A stretch of DNA of 64,000 bases. Origin: JAQBVV01 sp965249205 (GTDB taxonomy: Bacteria > Acidobacteriota > Vicinamibacteria > Vicinamibacterales > UBA2999). The stretch is from contig CBDFLL010000001.1 in the NCBI GenBank assembly GCA_965249205.1, positions 62,001-126,000 of the forward strand, read 5' to 3'. Shown here piece by piece: positions 10,639 through 19,049 of this stretch. How positions within the stretch are numbered: the first letter of the stretch is position 1; every line of letters starts with the position of its first letter. The position numbers and the translations under genes were made by a program. The notes under the pieces are model-generated. The model had not been told where the DNA came from. It saw nothing but the letters and a program-made list of their open reading frames with translations, and did no database searches.

Positions 10639-12138
10639 CTAACTCCCGTCGCGCATCACGCGGCACGACTCGATATCGAACGTCGCATCGCCGACGGTCA
10701 TCCGCTTCTTGTTGCGCAGCCCTTCGACAAAACGCACGAAACGGTAGACATCCGCGAAGTTACTGACGAGGCCGAGCGACACACGGATACCGCCCGCGCT
10801 CTTCCCGCTGCGATGCGTGACGAACTGGAGAAACCGCGGCAACGTCATGTCGGCGCTCTCCTGAAGGGCCGCCGCCATGTCTGCGTCGGTCAGCCCCTCG
10901 GCTGTCTCGCCTGTGCCGGGGTTGCAGAAACACCCGGTGCGCAGCGAGATTCGCTCCTGACTGGCCAGTTCCTCCACGCGTCGGTAGTCCAGCAGGCGGC
11001 CGTCCGGGTCGTAGACGTTCATCGTCACGGTCCCGCCCCGTCCCTCCATCGTGACCGGTCCATAAATGCGTACCATCAGCCGACCGTTGTCGTGGCGAAG
11101 GTCGAGCAGCCGTGCCAACATCCACTCCGTCAGACAGCGGATCCGCGTGGTGATGGTGTCCACGCCGACCGCTGCCAGGTGTCGCAGGCCGATCTCCACG
11201 GCCGGAATCGCCAGGTAGTTCAGCGTGCCGTCCTCGAAGCCCGCCTCACCCGGCGACAGGATGTGATGCCGGCCCTCGACCGTCGCGAAGTTCACCGTGC
11301 CGCCGGCAAACCAGGGTCGCCGCAGCTTCGAGAGCGTGGCACGCCGGGCAAGCAGGCAGCCCACTCCCGTCGGGTAACCGAACATCTTGTAGAAGGAGAC
11401 GCTCACGAAGTCAGGCTTCACCGTCTGCAGGTCGAGTCGGTTCGATGGCACATACGCCGCGGCATCCAGCAACACGTCCCATCCGGCGGCATGCGCCTCC
11501 TCTACGCACTCGAGCGGATGCACGACCCCGGAGAAGTTCGACTGGGCAGGAAAGACAAACAGCGTACCTTCGGACTTCCCCGCAGCGGCGAAACACGAGG
11601 CCAGCCGCGCGCGATCGATGCGTAAGTCCGGCGTCCCGAGAGGTGCATACGCCACAGACGCGCCCCGCGCGATCGCGTACTCCCGGATGCCGTTTGCCGA
11701 GTTGTGGTTGTCCGCCGTCAGCAGGCACGCGCCGCCGGAGGCAAACGGGTAGGACTCGCCGACGAGCTTGAGCGCGGCAGTGGCATTCTGCGTGAACACC
11801 GCCGTGTAGTCATCGCCGGCGTTAAACCATGCCAGCACCGCCTGGCGTGACTGCTCGACCAGCGCCGTCATCCCAGACGACGTCAGGTTTGCAGAATGTG
11901 GGTTGCCGAGTACGTGCTGATTGAGCAGGTCAGCGTGGTCGCGGACCTGCGATTCAGCATGAAGACCGCCGCCGGCGAAATCCAGATAGACGTGGCGTCC
12001 GGCATCGAGGCGGCGATAGTCAGAGGCCCGCAGCTCGTCCAATACGCTCGTGCGATCGTAGTCGGGATACGCCTGCAAGAATGCGGCGTGCGCCGTGGCT
12101 TCCGCGGTCATGCCAGCCTGGGAACGGGCGGTGCTCAT
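10639..12138 (-). CDS. Class V PLP enzyme, MoCo-sulfurase/cysteine-desulfurase-like
   Basis: This 499-residue fold-type I PLP enzyme has the Schiff-base Lys251 in SFYKMFGYPTG, the cofactor aspartate at 225 in LLDAAAYVP, and a His/Asn pair at 145-146. The SFYK.FGYPTG motif and the C-terminal TGCFCNPGTGE resemble the N-terminal domain of molybdenum cofactor sulfurase more than housekeeping IscS. No MOSC domain follows. It probably removes sulfur or another group from an amino acid; the acceptor is unknown. The start is set at ATG 12138, because the longer open frame begins inside the upstream gene. Gaps of 4 and 3 bases to its neighbours indicate one transcript. Confidence 0.85.
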   Translation of the reverse strand: MSTARSQAGMTAEATAHAAFLQAYPDYDRTSVLDELRASDYRRLDAGRHVYLDFAGGGLHAESQVRDHADLLNQHVLGNPHSANLTSSGMTALVEQSRQAVLAWFNAGDDYTAVFTQNATAALKLVGESYPFASGGACLLTADNHNSANGIREYAIARGASVAYAPLGTPDLRIDRARLASCFAAAGKSEGTLFVFPAQSNFSGVVHPLECVEEAHAAGWDVLLDAAAYVPSNRLDLQTVKPDFVSVSFYKMFGYPTGVGCLLARRATLSKLRRPWFAGGTVNFATVEGRHHILSPGEAGFEDGTLNYLAIPAVEIGLRHLAAVGVDTITTRIRCLTEWMLARLLDLRHDNGRLMVRIYGPVTMEGRGGTVTMNVYDPDGRLLDYRRVEELASQERISLRTGCFCNPGTGETAEGLTDADMAAALQESADMTLPRFLQFVTHRSGKSAGGIRVSLGLVSNFADVYRFVRFVEGLRNKKRMTVGDATFDIESCRVMRDGS

Positions 12139-12142
12139 GTTG

Positions 12143-13366
12143 CTACCGAAACGACGGGTAGAGTTTGACTTGGCAGTCCGGACAGATGCCGTGCGTGAAC
12201 TCCACCGGAGCCCGGCTGCCAAAATACTCCTCGACGTTCCCCCAGTAGCCCGTGTCGTCACGCACCTTCCGACAGCTCGCACAGATCGGCAGCAGCCCCT
12301 CGAGTTGCACGACCTTGCGCAGCGCGTCCTGCAGCTCATCAATCAGCTGCTCGCGTTCGTCCTCGAGTTCCTTCTGGATCGTGACATCCCGCGCGACCAC
12401 GAGGCGACCGGCGAGCGCACCCCATCGGTCTCGGACCGGGTCGACTCGCACGTCGAGCCAGCGTGGTGTCTCACCATCGTCGATTTGCACCTCCTGGCGC
12501 AGCCGCTCGGGCACCTCGCCCAGGGACGACACGCCGAGTGCGCCGGCCAGACTGGCGTCGGTAAGCGAGAGCGCGCGCGCCGCGTCGTTGGCTATCATCA
12601 CGCTGCCGATGTGGTCGAGGACCAGCACCCCGTCCGGCATCGTATCGAGCAAGGCTCCATGCGCGTGCGGCAGGAGATCCAGCAGGCCCTCGCGGAGCAC
12701 CAGCCAGACCAGGAGCGTTCCGCTGATGGCGAGCGAGAGCGCCAGCCAATCGACGCCAGGCCAGGGCCCAATGCCGAAGTTGTAGGCCGCATTGCCGAGC
12801 CAGGGAAGGCCCGCGATGAGGATGACCGTGGAGATACTGGCTCGGAAGGGGCGGCCGACGCGGCGAATCGCACCGAGCAGCAGAATCGTCGCCGCCATCA
12901 TCACGACGTAGTTCTGCGAGACCAGCACCCAGAACCACCAGCCATGTTCCCAGATGGTGAACGGCAGTACGCCCGTAGGCAGCAGCACGTCGGTCCAAAT
13001 CCACTGATGCCACGCGTTGGTCCAGACGATCCCGAGAGACAGCACGGGCACGCCCCAGACCGCCAGCAGCAACAGTGGCCCCAGCCGGGCGGAGCGCCCC
13101 GACAGCGCCATCGCGACGTGAAAGAAACAGGGGGCCGTCGCGACGATGCCGACGTACTGGAGCTGCGCTATGAGCAGTTTGCCCTCGACCGTCGGAAGCT
13201 GCAGTTCAATGGCGTCGCACAGCGCCCAGAGGGCCGTCGCCAATAGCATCGGGACCAATGGCGTACCGCCGGGGCTCGTCCGCCTGGGCCACACCACGGC
13301 CGCCGCGACGAGAGCGATCACGGCTGCCGTTCCGTAGACCAGTGAAAACAAAAGGGTCAGAGACAT
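12143..13366 (-). CDS. 7TM-PAS membrane sensor with C-terminal cysteine-rich tail, no kinase domain
   Basis: This 407-residue protein starts at ATG 13366. Seven hydrophobic segments cover residues about 1-225, like the histidine-kinase N-terminal 7TM sensor region. A PAS domain follows (about 230-340) and then a coiled coil (ERELIDELQDALRKV-like). It ends, instead of a kinase, in a tail with two CxxC pairs (ICASCRK ... GICPDCQ) and the motif DDTGYWGNVEEY. This tail is found on many PAS and response-regulator proteins and may bind a metal or a partner. The signal and target are unknown. It is the first gene of the unit with the PLP enzyme and the S9 peptidase. Confidence 0.78.
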   Translation of the reverse strand: MSLTLLFSLVYGTAAVIALVAAAVVWPRRTSPGGTPLVPMLLATALWALCDAIELQLPTVEGKLLIAQLQYVGIVATAPCFFHVAMALSGRSARLGPLLLLAVWGVPVLSLGIVWTNAWHQWIWTDVLLPTGVLPFTIWEHGWWFWVLVSQNYVVMMAATILLLGAIRRVGRPFRASISTVILIAGLPWLGNAAYNFGIGPWPGVDWLALSLAISGTLLVWLVLREGLLDLLPHAHGALLDTMPDGVLVLDHIGSVMIANDAARALSLTDASLAGALGVSSLGEVPERLRQEVQIDDGETPRWLDVRVDPVRDRWGALAGRLVVARDVTIQKELEDEREQLIDELQDALRKVVQLEGLLPICASCRKVRDDTGYWGNVEEYFGSRAPVEFTHGICPDCQVKLYPSFR

Positions 13367-13668
13367 TGTGCCTGCGGCTTTGAGGCCTCTATAAGAAAAA
13401 CTGCCGACGCCCGCGATAAGGTCCGCAACACAACGCAGGACCGCTCGGTGAGACGGATCAACCTCACACACGCTTCGACCCTCAAGGTGAGGACCGCGCC
13501 GGCCGGGCCACATGCGTCTTGCCGCGTGAGTGGCATCCCTATCGCTGCGAGCTGATCAGCGTGCATTCGCCCTCGTCTCGAGTGATCGTGCGTGTCGTGT
13601 GGCGTCGGTCGGCCCGCGAGGCCGCACGAAAGCCGCAGACATCTGCCCGCGTCTTCATCGCCTCCCTG
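13367..13668. other. 302-base gap without a recognised gene
   Basis: This stretch lies between the start of the 7TM-PAS sensor gene and the end of alkB, both on the minus strand, so it should hold the sensor's promoter. A TATAGA hexamer on the minus strand at about 13387-13393 could be a -10 box, but no convincing -35 box lies at the right spacing. I see no tRNA cloverleaf, terminator or conserved short frame. Confidence 0.5.
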
Positions 13669-14289
13669 TCAGTACTGACGGAAGGTGAGATTGAATCGCC
13701 CTTCGATGCCGAGCGAGAGAGGCGCCGTCTTCGGCACGATGCGCGACACGCCATGATAGCGGAGGCGCGAAGCTCCCCCGAAGACAAAGGCGTCACCAGA
13801 TGCGAGCGGGACCGTCTCCACCGGGTCGCGGCGACGCACGCCTCCGAAGAGAAATCTCGCTGTGTCGCCGAGCGAGATCGACACCACCGGGAGACCCGCG
13901 CCGAGTGACGCCGGACTCTCGTCCTTGTCCTGATGCAAACCCATCCGACCATCCGGCCCGTACCAATTCATGACGCAAATGTCGGGCTCGAAGGCAAACC
14001 CGGCGTCCCGAGCGGTCCGCACGGCGAGCACCGCCAGCTCGGCGGGAAGCGAAGCGACAGGTAGCCCGTCGTGGTCGGTCCGCGTCTCTTCGTACCGGTA
14101 CGTGCGCGGGTTCCAGTGACGGCCGAGACACACCATGCGTACGTGCATCTTGCCGCCGCCGCGCACGGTCGGCACGTATCCTCCTGCAGGGCCATCCATG
14201 ATGTCGCAGCAGCGCGCAACCAGCGCCTGCTGCTCACGGAGCGGCAGATACTGCTCCAGCCACACGACATCAGGCAGCGAGATGCCCAT
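13669..14289 (-). CDS. alkB: AlkB-like 2-oxoglutarate/Fe(II) dioxygenase
   Basis: This 206-residue AlkB-type enzyme has iron ligands His119 and Asp121 (GLHQDKDES) and His179 (RYHGVSRI). The 2-oxoglutarate-binding arginines are Arg198 and Arg204 in the GRFNLTFR motif. The NWYGPDGRMG segment at 108-117 matches the nucleotide-lid region of bacterial AlkB. Proteins of this type oxidatively remove methyl groups from alkylated DNA or RNA bases. It is a single gene on the minus strand and diverges from the DUF3014 gene across 120 bases. Length and motifs are complete. Confidence 0.93.
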   Translation of the reverse strand: MGISLPDVVWLEQYLPLREQQALVARCCDIMDGPAGGYVPTVRGGGKMHVRMVCLGRHWNPRTYRYEETRTDHDGLPVASLPAELAVLAVRTARDAGFAFEPDICVMNWYGPDGRMGLHQDKDESPASLGAGLPVVSISLGDTARFLFGGVRRRDPVETVPLASGDAFVFGGASRLRYHGVSRIVPKTAPLSLGIEGRFNLTFRQY

Positions 14290-14409
14290 GCCTCGCCATC
14301 ATACCGGTCGCGCGATCGGTCACCGACACGACCCGAGACGAGTGTCGACGTCCTGTCCGACTGGACGCACGGCCTGGGCAGAGGAGTATGCTCTAACACA
14401 GAGGTAACG

Positions 14410-15303
14410 ATGCTGGACCCCTCCGAATTCAACCTTGACAAGGCGCAGGGACCGGCGGCCGGTGCCGCACGGTCGCGTGTCCCCCTGCCATGGGTCATCG
14501 GTCTGGTGGCTGTGCTGGCGGTGGGAGGGGCGGTGTGGTTTTTCCTGGCGGGTCGCTCTGCTCCGGAGTCGGCGGACGGCCCGCCCCCGGCCGCTGTCGC
14601 TCCCCCAGTACCCACGGCTGGACCGATCGGGGTCTGTCAGGTGACCACCTCAGCGGACACCGCCGCGGGTGCGACCGAGGTGCCGATCGCCCTTCCGTCG
14701 CTCGACAACAGCGACGTCCTGGTGGGCATGCTCGCAGCGACGCTGTCGTCGAATCCGCGAGTGGCCGCATGGCTGGCCACTGACGGCCTCATCCGTCGTT
14801 TCACTGCGGTGATCGAGAACATCGCCGGCGGAGCGAGTCCGGCCATTCACCTCAGCCCACTTCGGCCTGCCAGCCCGTTCATGGTCAGCAGCGAGGGCGA
14901 CGGACTGCTGCTCGATCCCCGAGGCTACGAGCGATACACCCCGATCGTGGCCGCGGTCGGGTCTGTGGATGTCCAGGCAGCCGCACAGCTCTGCGCCACC
15001 CTGAAGCCTCGTCTCGACGAGGCTTTTGCTGAATTGGGGGGCAGCGAATCCTTCGAGGTTGCGCTGGAACGGGCAATCGTCGCGCTGCTGGACACACCCG
15101 CGCTCGACGGGGACGTCCGGCTGGTGCCGAACGACAACACGTATGCCTTCAGAGATGTGGCGCTGGAAAGCCTCACGCCGGCCCAGAAGCACCTGGCACG
15201 GATGGGGGCAGAGAACACGCGTGCCATTCAGGACAAGCTGCGCCAACTCGCGCTTGCGATCGGGATTCCGGCCGAGCGATTGCCCCAGCAGCCTGACGGG
15301 TAG
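14410..15303 (+). CDS. DUF3014 domain membrane-anchored protein
   Basis: This 297-residue protein has one N-terminal membrane helix (residues about 27-46), a proline-rich linker and a DUF3014 domain (motifs LPSLDNSDVLVGML, YERYTPIVAAVGSVD and a C-terminal helical end). The long domain after the helix is probably periplasmic. The family has no known activity. The ATG at 14410 follows a good ribosome-binding sequence (AGAGGT, 5-6 bases upstream). It stands alone on the plus strand and converges with the glycosyltransferase gene over a 9-base gap. Confidence 0.85.
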   Translation: MLDPSEFNLDKAQGPAAGAARSRVPLPWVIGLVAVLAVGGAVWFFLAGRSAPESADGPPPAAVAPPVPTAGPIGVCQVTTSADTAAGATEVPIALPSLDNSDVLVGMLAATLSSNPRVAAWLATDGLIRRFTAVIENIAGGASPAIHLSPLRPASPFMVSSEGDGLLLDPRGYERYTPIVAAVGSVDVQAAAQLCATLKPRLDEAFAELGGSESFEVALERAIVALLDTPALDGDVRLVPNDNTYAFRDVALESLTPAQKHLARMGAENTRAIQDKLRQLALAIGIPAERLPQQPDG

Positions 15304-15312
15304 CGAGCGGCG

Positions 15313-16092
15313 TCAGCGTCGGCCGTCGTACCAGGAGAAGCACTCCTCCGCGCTGCGGAGGGTCCGTCCCCGCCCAGCGATAGTGCGTCCGAGGAATCGC
15401 GCGGCCTCTTGCCAGGTGTAGAGGCGCACCTTCCGGGCGCTCGTCTGGAGCGGATGGCCACGCAGGATCTCGATGGTGCGTCCACGCCGACGGGAAAGCC
15501 GCTTCAGACGTCGAAACAGATTGATCTCTTCGGTCGCGTAGAGCTCGTGACTGAATCCTCCGACCTCCCGGAACGCCGCCGCCTCGCAGAACATGAACGA
15601 CCCAGCAGCCCATCGCGTACATCGGCTGATCGTGTTCCAGATCCACGCCATGACCGCCATCGCGCGATCCGGCGTGTCGAAACAGAGCGTGCTGCCACCG
15701 GCGAGGCAACGGGCGTCCTGCACTACGCGCAGCACGTCGGCGAAGAGTCCACGACTGGGATGCGAATCGGCGTCGACGAAGATCAGCCAGTCTCCGCGCG
15801 CAAGCGCCGCACCGGCGTTGCGGGCACGCGAAATCTGATTGATCGGCTCGAACACGACCTGCGCGCCTTCATCACATGCGATCTCTGGTGTGCGATCCGT
15901 CGAGTTGTTGTCGCAGACGATGAGCTCCGATGACCATCCGGCGGCGTCCAGCACCTCCATCGCCTGACGAATGCTCCTGAGCGACGCCGCGAGGCCCTGC
16001 TCCTCGTTGAAGGCCGGAACGATCACGGATACGCGCGTCGTAGTCGGGTGGCGTGCCACCAGGTCATCCGCACAATAGCTGTCCGCCCTCAT
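15313..16092 (-). CDS. Family 2 glycosyltransferase
   Basis: This 259-residue GT-A fold enzyme begins VSVIVPAFNEEQGL. It has the nucleotide-binding DNNSTDRT motif (about 82-89) and the metal-binding DAD (VDADSHP near 127). A hydrophobic stretch at AVMAWIWNTISR suggests membrane contact. It likely transfers a sugar from a nucleotide-sugar to a lipid or glycan acceptor; the acceptor cannot be told. The ATG at 16092 overlaps the stop of the upstream gene as ATGA, fixing the start and showing coupling. Confidence 0.9.
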   Translation of the reverse strand: MRADSYCADDLVARHPTTTRVSVIVPAFNEEQGLAASLRSIRQAMEVLDAAGWSSELIVCDNNSTDRTPEIACDEGAQVVFEPINQISRARNAGAALARGDWLIFVDADSHPSRGLFADVLRVVQDARCLAGGSTLCFDTPDRAMAVMAWIWNTISRCTRWAAGSFMFCEAAAFREVGGFSHELYATEEINLFRRLKRLSRRRGRTIEILRGHPLQTSARKVRLYTWQEAARFLGRTIAGRGRTLRSAEECFSWYDGRR

Positions 16093-16748
16093 TGCAGTTC
16101 GATCGGGGCGAGACAGTCGACCTCCGGATTCGCGCGCAGCGGCAGCCATCGACTGAAGTTGTCATCGAGTCCCGCGACGATGAGCACCGGCGAGAGCGCT
16201 GCCGGGTCGAACCGGGACGTGTCACCGCCGACGCGGCCAAGTGCCTCCGCCACCTGGCGCCGGAAGGCGCCAAAGGCCGGCACGTCGAACAAGACGAAGT
16301 ACACAGCCCTGGTCGAGCCGGGTTCGCTGATGCGTCGACGCCCCATGCAGACCGGCTCAAACGTGGCGGACTCGAGTCCGGCGTCCCTGGCGAGCGTCAC
16401 GAGCATGTCCGACGTGAGCACGCCCGCAAGCGCGCCGTCGTACTCCGAGAGCAAGAGCAGCGGAAGCGCCGCCGGACTCGGATACCGAACCGATTCTCCG
16501 CCACGCGCAAAAATCTGCCGGCCGACCGGCGAGGCCAGGACCTCCGGCGGTCTGAGCGACAACCATGAACCCAGCGCATCTGTGTTGGGCCCGAGTACGA
16601 GGGTCCACGGCGCCAGAGCTTGCCGCTCGACGATAAACGGCGCCTCGCGTGCCTCCTGGGCCGAGCGCACAAACAGCACGAAGAGCATCCCGAGGGCTGC
16701 CAGCCCGACCACGACCCGAATCAACACCGATCGACGTGTCAATGCCAC
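16089..16748 (-). CDS. Membrane-anchored protein of unknown function
   Basis: This 219-residue protein has a single N-terminal hydrophobic segment (residues about 9-26) after an arginine pair, so it is exported or anchored. The remainder resembles a small periplasmic-binding-like fold (phosphonate-binding-type segments such as YDGALAGVLTSDML), but this is a weak impression. It is coupled by a 4-base overlap to the glycosyltransferase gene and diverges from the EF-P-like gene across 37 bases. I do not recognise the family. Confidence 0.6.
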   Translation of the reverse strand: MALTRRSVLIRVVVGLAALGMLFVLFVRSAQEAREAPFIVERQALAPWTLVLGPNTDALGSWLSLRPPEVLASPVGRQIFARGGESVRYPSPAALPLLLLSEYDGALAGVLTSDMLVTLARDAGLESATFEPVCMGRRRISEPGSTRAVYFVLFDVPAFGAFRRQVAEALGRVGGDTSRFDPAALSPVLIVAGLDDNFSRWLPLRANPEVDCLAPIELQ

Positions 16749-16785
16749 GGGAGCGATGGTAACCCGATACTATTGTCCAGACCCT

Positions 16786-17364
16786 ATGGCCAGCCTCATT
16801 GAAGCGATCGCGATTAAGCGCAAGATGTTCTTCGAACATGAGGGCGCGCCCTATCATTGTCTCGACGTCGAGGTGTCGAAACCGACGGCCCGTGGCGGCC
16901 AGACACTCGTCCGCCTCAAGATGCGAAATCTCCTGACGCGAGGGGTCTTCGACAAGACCTTCAAGGCGGGCGACAAGTTCCGGGAACCCGACCTTGCCAT
17001 GATCTCGGCGTCGTATCTCTACGGCGACGGAGAGGGCTACCACTTCATGGACCAGGAATCGTTTGAAACCGTGTCGCTGCAAGCCGACCTGCTGGGCGAT
17101 GACCGCCTCCTGCTGGCCGACAACGCGCTGGTCCAGATCCACAAATTCAACGGCAACCCGATTGGGGTGCAGCTCCCGGTGGTGGTCGAACTGACTGTCA
17201 CGTACACCGAGCCCAGCGTCCGCGGTGACACTGCCAGCGGCGGCGTCACGAAAGCCGCCACGCTGGAAACCGGGATCGAGATTCGCGTGCCGCTGTTCAT
17301 CAAGGAAGGCGAGAGGGTCAGGGTTCACACCGAGACCAGGGAGTTCGCTGGACGCGTCTCGTAG
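16786..17364 (+). CDS. yeiP: Elongation factor P-like protein, EfpL/YeiP type
   Basis: This 192-residue protein has the three beta-barrel domains of EF-P. The domain I loop reads KPTARGGQTL, putting Arg36 at the position of the modified lysine of classical EF-P (KPGKG). This matches the SPTARGAATL loop remembered from E. coli YeiP/EfpL. The C-terminus, ATLETGIEIRVPLFIKEGE, is also EF-P-like. The protein relieves ribosome stalling on proline-rich stretches; EfpL-type proteins do so without lysine modification and are relevant to other stall motifs. No epmA, epmB, earP or deoxyhypusine-type gene lies nearby. The start ATG at 16786 is chosen because the EF-P domain begins there. Confidence 0.83.
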   Translation: MASLIEAIAIKRKMFFEHEGAPYHCLDVEVSKPTARGGQTLVRLKMRNLLTRGVFDKTFKAGDKFREPDLAMISASYLYGDGEGYHFMDQESFETVSLQADLLGDDRLLLADNALVQIHKFNGNPIGVQLPVVVELTVTYTEPSVRGDTASGGVTKAATLETGIEIRVPLFIKEGERVRVHTETREFAGRVS

Positions 17365-17372
17365 AAGTCTTA

Positions 17373-18935
17373 CTACCAGTCCGTCGGCCGGTAGTCCTTC
17401 AGGAACTGCCCCCATACGTGCTGGCCTGTGTTGACGCCACTGATGATCGGATCGGTGATGCGAGCGGCGCCGTCAACGATGTCGAGCGGGGGATGGAAGC
17501 GCTCCTCGACAACCTTTCGCGCCGCGATGTCCGCCGGGTCTTCGTCGGTCACCCATCCGGTATCGACGCTGTTCATGTGTATACCGTCCCCGTAATAATC
17601 GGTCGCGGCGGTGCGCGTCATCATGTTGAGCGCGGCCTTCGCCATGTTGGTGTGAGGATGGCGCGTGGTCTTGAACTTTCTGTAGAACTGTCCTTCGACG
17701 GCGGACACGTTCACGATGTGCTTGTCGCGTTCCGACGTGCGGAGCATCAGCGGCTTCAAGCGCGCGTTGATGATGAACGGCGCGACGGCATTGACCAAGT
17801 GCACTTCGAGCAATTCCACCGACGGGACATCCGCCATCAGCAGTCGCCACGAGTTGCGATCGCGCAGGTCGACCTGTTGCAGGTCCTGATCGAGACGGCT
17901 CTCCGGAAAGAGGTGATGCTGCATGATCACCTCTCCCGCAAGCAGCGGAAGCTGCGACAACTGCGCCGGACGGGTCAGTCCGGGCGTGTCCTCGACGGCC
18001 CGGCCAAGGGCGCGGCCTGCCGCACGGTCGGCACCGTCAGGCTGCTGACCGCGCAATGCCTCGTACGATCCGAGCAGCAACCGGGCTGGCTCGCGCATGG
18101 CAGCGAGCGCGGCGGTCTCCCCCTCCATCATGTGGGCATAGAACGCGGGGGGGCGCCGCACGGTCTGACACGCATTGTTGATGATGAAATCAAGCCGGCG
18201 TCGCGTCGTGAGCAGGTGCCCGCAAAAAGCCTCGACGCTCGGCGTGTGGCGCAAGTCCAAGCCGAAGATCTCGAGGCGGTCGCCCCATTCGGCGAAATCA
18301 GGTTCGGCGGCGTAGCGGTTCGCCGAGTCTCTCGGAAAGCGAGAGGTGACCATCAGGCGGGCGCCACAGCGAAGCATTTTCAGCCCGGCTTCGTACCCAA
18401 TCTTGACGCGCCCGCCGGTCAGCAGCGCAACACGACCACTCAGGTCAGCCAACTCGGTGCGCTTCGCGACGTTGAACGCCGCACACTCCGGACAGAGCTG
18501 GTCGTAGAAGGCGTGCAATGTGGTGTACTTGCGCTTGCACACATAACAGTGCGGCAACTCCCGCTCAGGGCGACTCGCCGAGCCGGCACCATCGGCGTAC
18601 ACGACATCCGCGGCGCCATCTGCGTCGAAGCCCGTCGGTGGAAATACGTTCGGCGTGTGAAACACCGGCTTGCGACGCAACGTCTGGATCGCCGTCCTGG
18701 CTCTGGCGGCCTGGTCCCGTGCCACGCGCGCCGCCTTCCTTTCGCGCGCCGTGACTTTCGACCTCCGGCGACGTTCGACGCGGTCGGGATGATAGATCGA
18801 CGCAACGGCTCGAAGCAGGCGCGTGCGCTCCTCGGTCGGTACGCCCTCGAGTACGCGCCGATCTGCGGCAATCGACTCGAGCAGGTCAACCGCCTCGCGT
18901 AGACGCTCATGGATCACGCTGGCTGTGGTCGACAT
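17373..18935 (-). CDS. Zinc-ribbon SDR-family protein with altered active site
   Basis: This 520-residue protein has a basic helical N-terminus and then two CxxC pairs at about 136-160 (CYVCKRK ... LCPEC), likely binding zinc. A Rossmann-fold SDR domain follows, with the nucleotide loop LTGGRVKIGYE and NNACQTVRRPPAF in place of the usual NNAG. The catalytic YxxxK appears as TNMAK, so Tyr is replaced by Thr, while the upstream Ser in NVSAVEG and the Lys remain. Reductase activity may be changed or absent. The substrate is unknown. ATG 18935 is preferred because an ATG seven codons earlier abuts the terminator hairpin. The gene converges with the EF-P-like gene over 8 bases. Confidence 0.78.
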   Translation of the reverse strand: MSTTASVIHERLREAVDLLESIAADRRVLEGVPTEERTRLLRAVASIYHPDRVERRRRSKVTARERKAARVARDQAARARTAIQTLRRKPVFHTPNVFPPTGFDADGAADVVYADGAGSASRPERELPHCYVCKRKYTTLHAFYDQLCPECAAFNVAKRTELADLSGRVALLTGGRVKIGYEAGLKMLRCGARLMVTSRFPRDSANRYAAEPDFAEWGDRLEIFGLDLRHTPSVEAFCGHLLTTRRRLDFIINNACQTVRRPPAFYAHMMEGETAALAAMREPARLLLGSYEALRGQQPDGADRAAGRALGRAVEDTPGLTRPAQLSQLPLLAGEVIMQHHLFPESRLDQDLQQVDLRDRNSWRLLMADVPSVELLEVHLVNAVAPFIINARLKPLMLRTSERDKHIVNVSAVEGQFYRKFKTTRHPHTNMAKAALNMMTRTAATDYYGDGIHMNSVDTGWVTDEDPADIAARKVVEERFHPPLDIVDGAARITDPIISGVNTGQHVWGQFLKDYRPTDW

Positions 18936-18957
18936 CCTAATCAGCGTACCGTACATG

Positions 18958-18985
18958 AAAAAGGCGGACTCACAGGTCCGCCTTT
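18958..18985 (-). terminator. Rho-independent terminator after the dienelactone hydrolase gene
   Basis: A perfect 10-bp inverted repeat (AAAGGCGGAC with GTCCGCCTTT, 18960-18969 and 18976-18985) encloses a 6-base loop. On the minus strand it is followed by a run of five Ts. It lies 64 bases beyond the stop of the hydrolase gene at 19050 and only about 22 bases before the start of the SDR gene, so it could also act as an attenuator for that gene. Confidence 0.85.
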
Positions 18986-19049
18986 CCCACTTCTCCCTAA
19001 CGCTGATCCGTTGCTGGTGCTCTACCGAGCGCGAGCAGCGGGTGTCGGG

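Noticed and set aside
10129..11625. Long open frame (498 codons) on the plus strand opposite the S9 peptidase and PLP genes
   Set aside because: It spans two clear minus-strand genes and their junction, is rich in His/Arg/Gln as expected of a shadow frame, and has no domain.
13367..13668. tRNA or small RNA in the gap before alkB
   Set aside because: No cloverleaf, CCA end or GTTC-type T-loop pattern was found by eye.
17418..18902. Long open frame (494 codons) opposite the SDR gene
   Set aside because: The minus-strand protein has zinc-ribbon and Rossmann motifs; the opposite frame is a GC-driven shadow.
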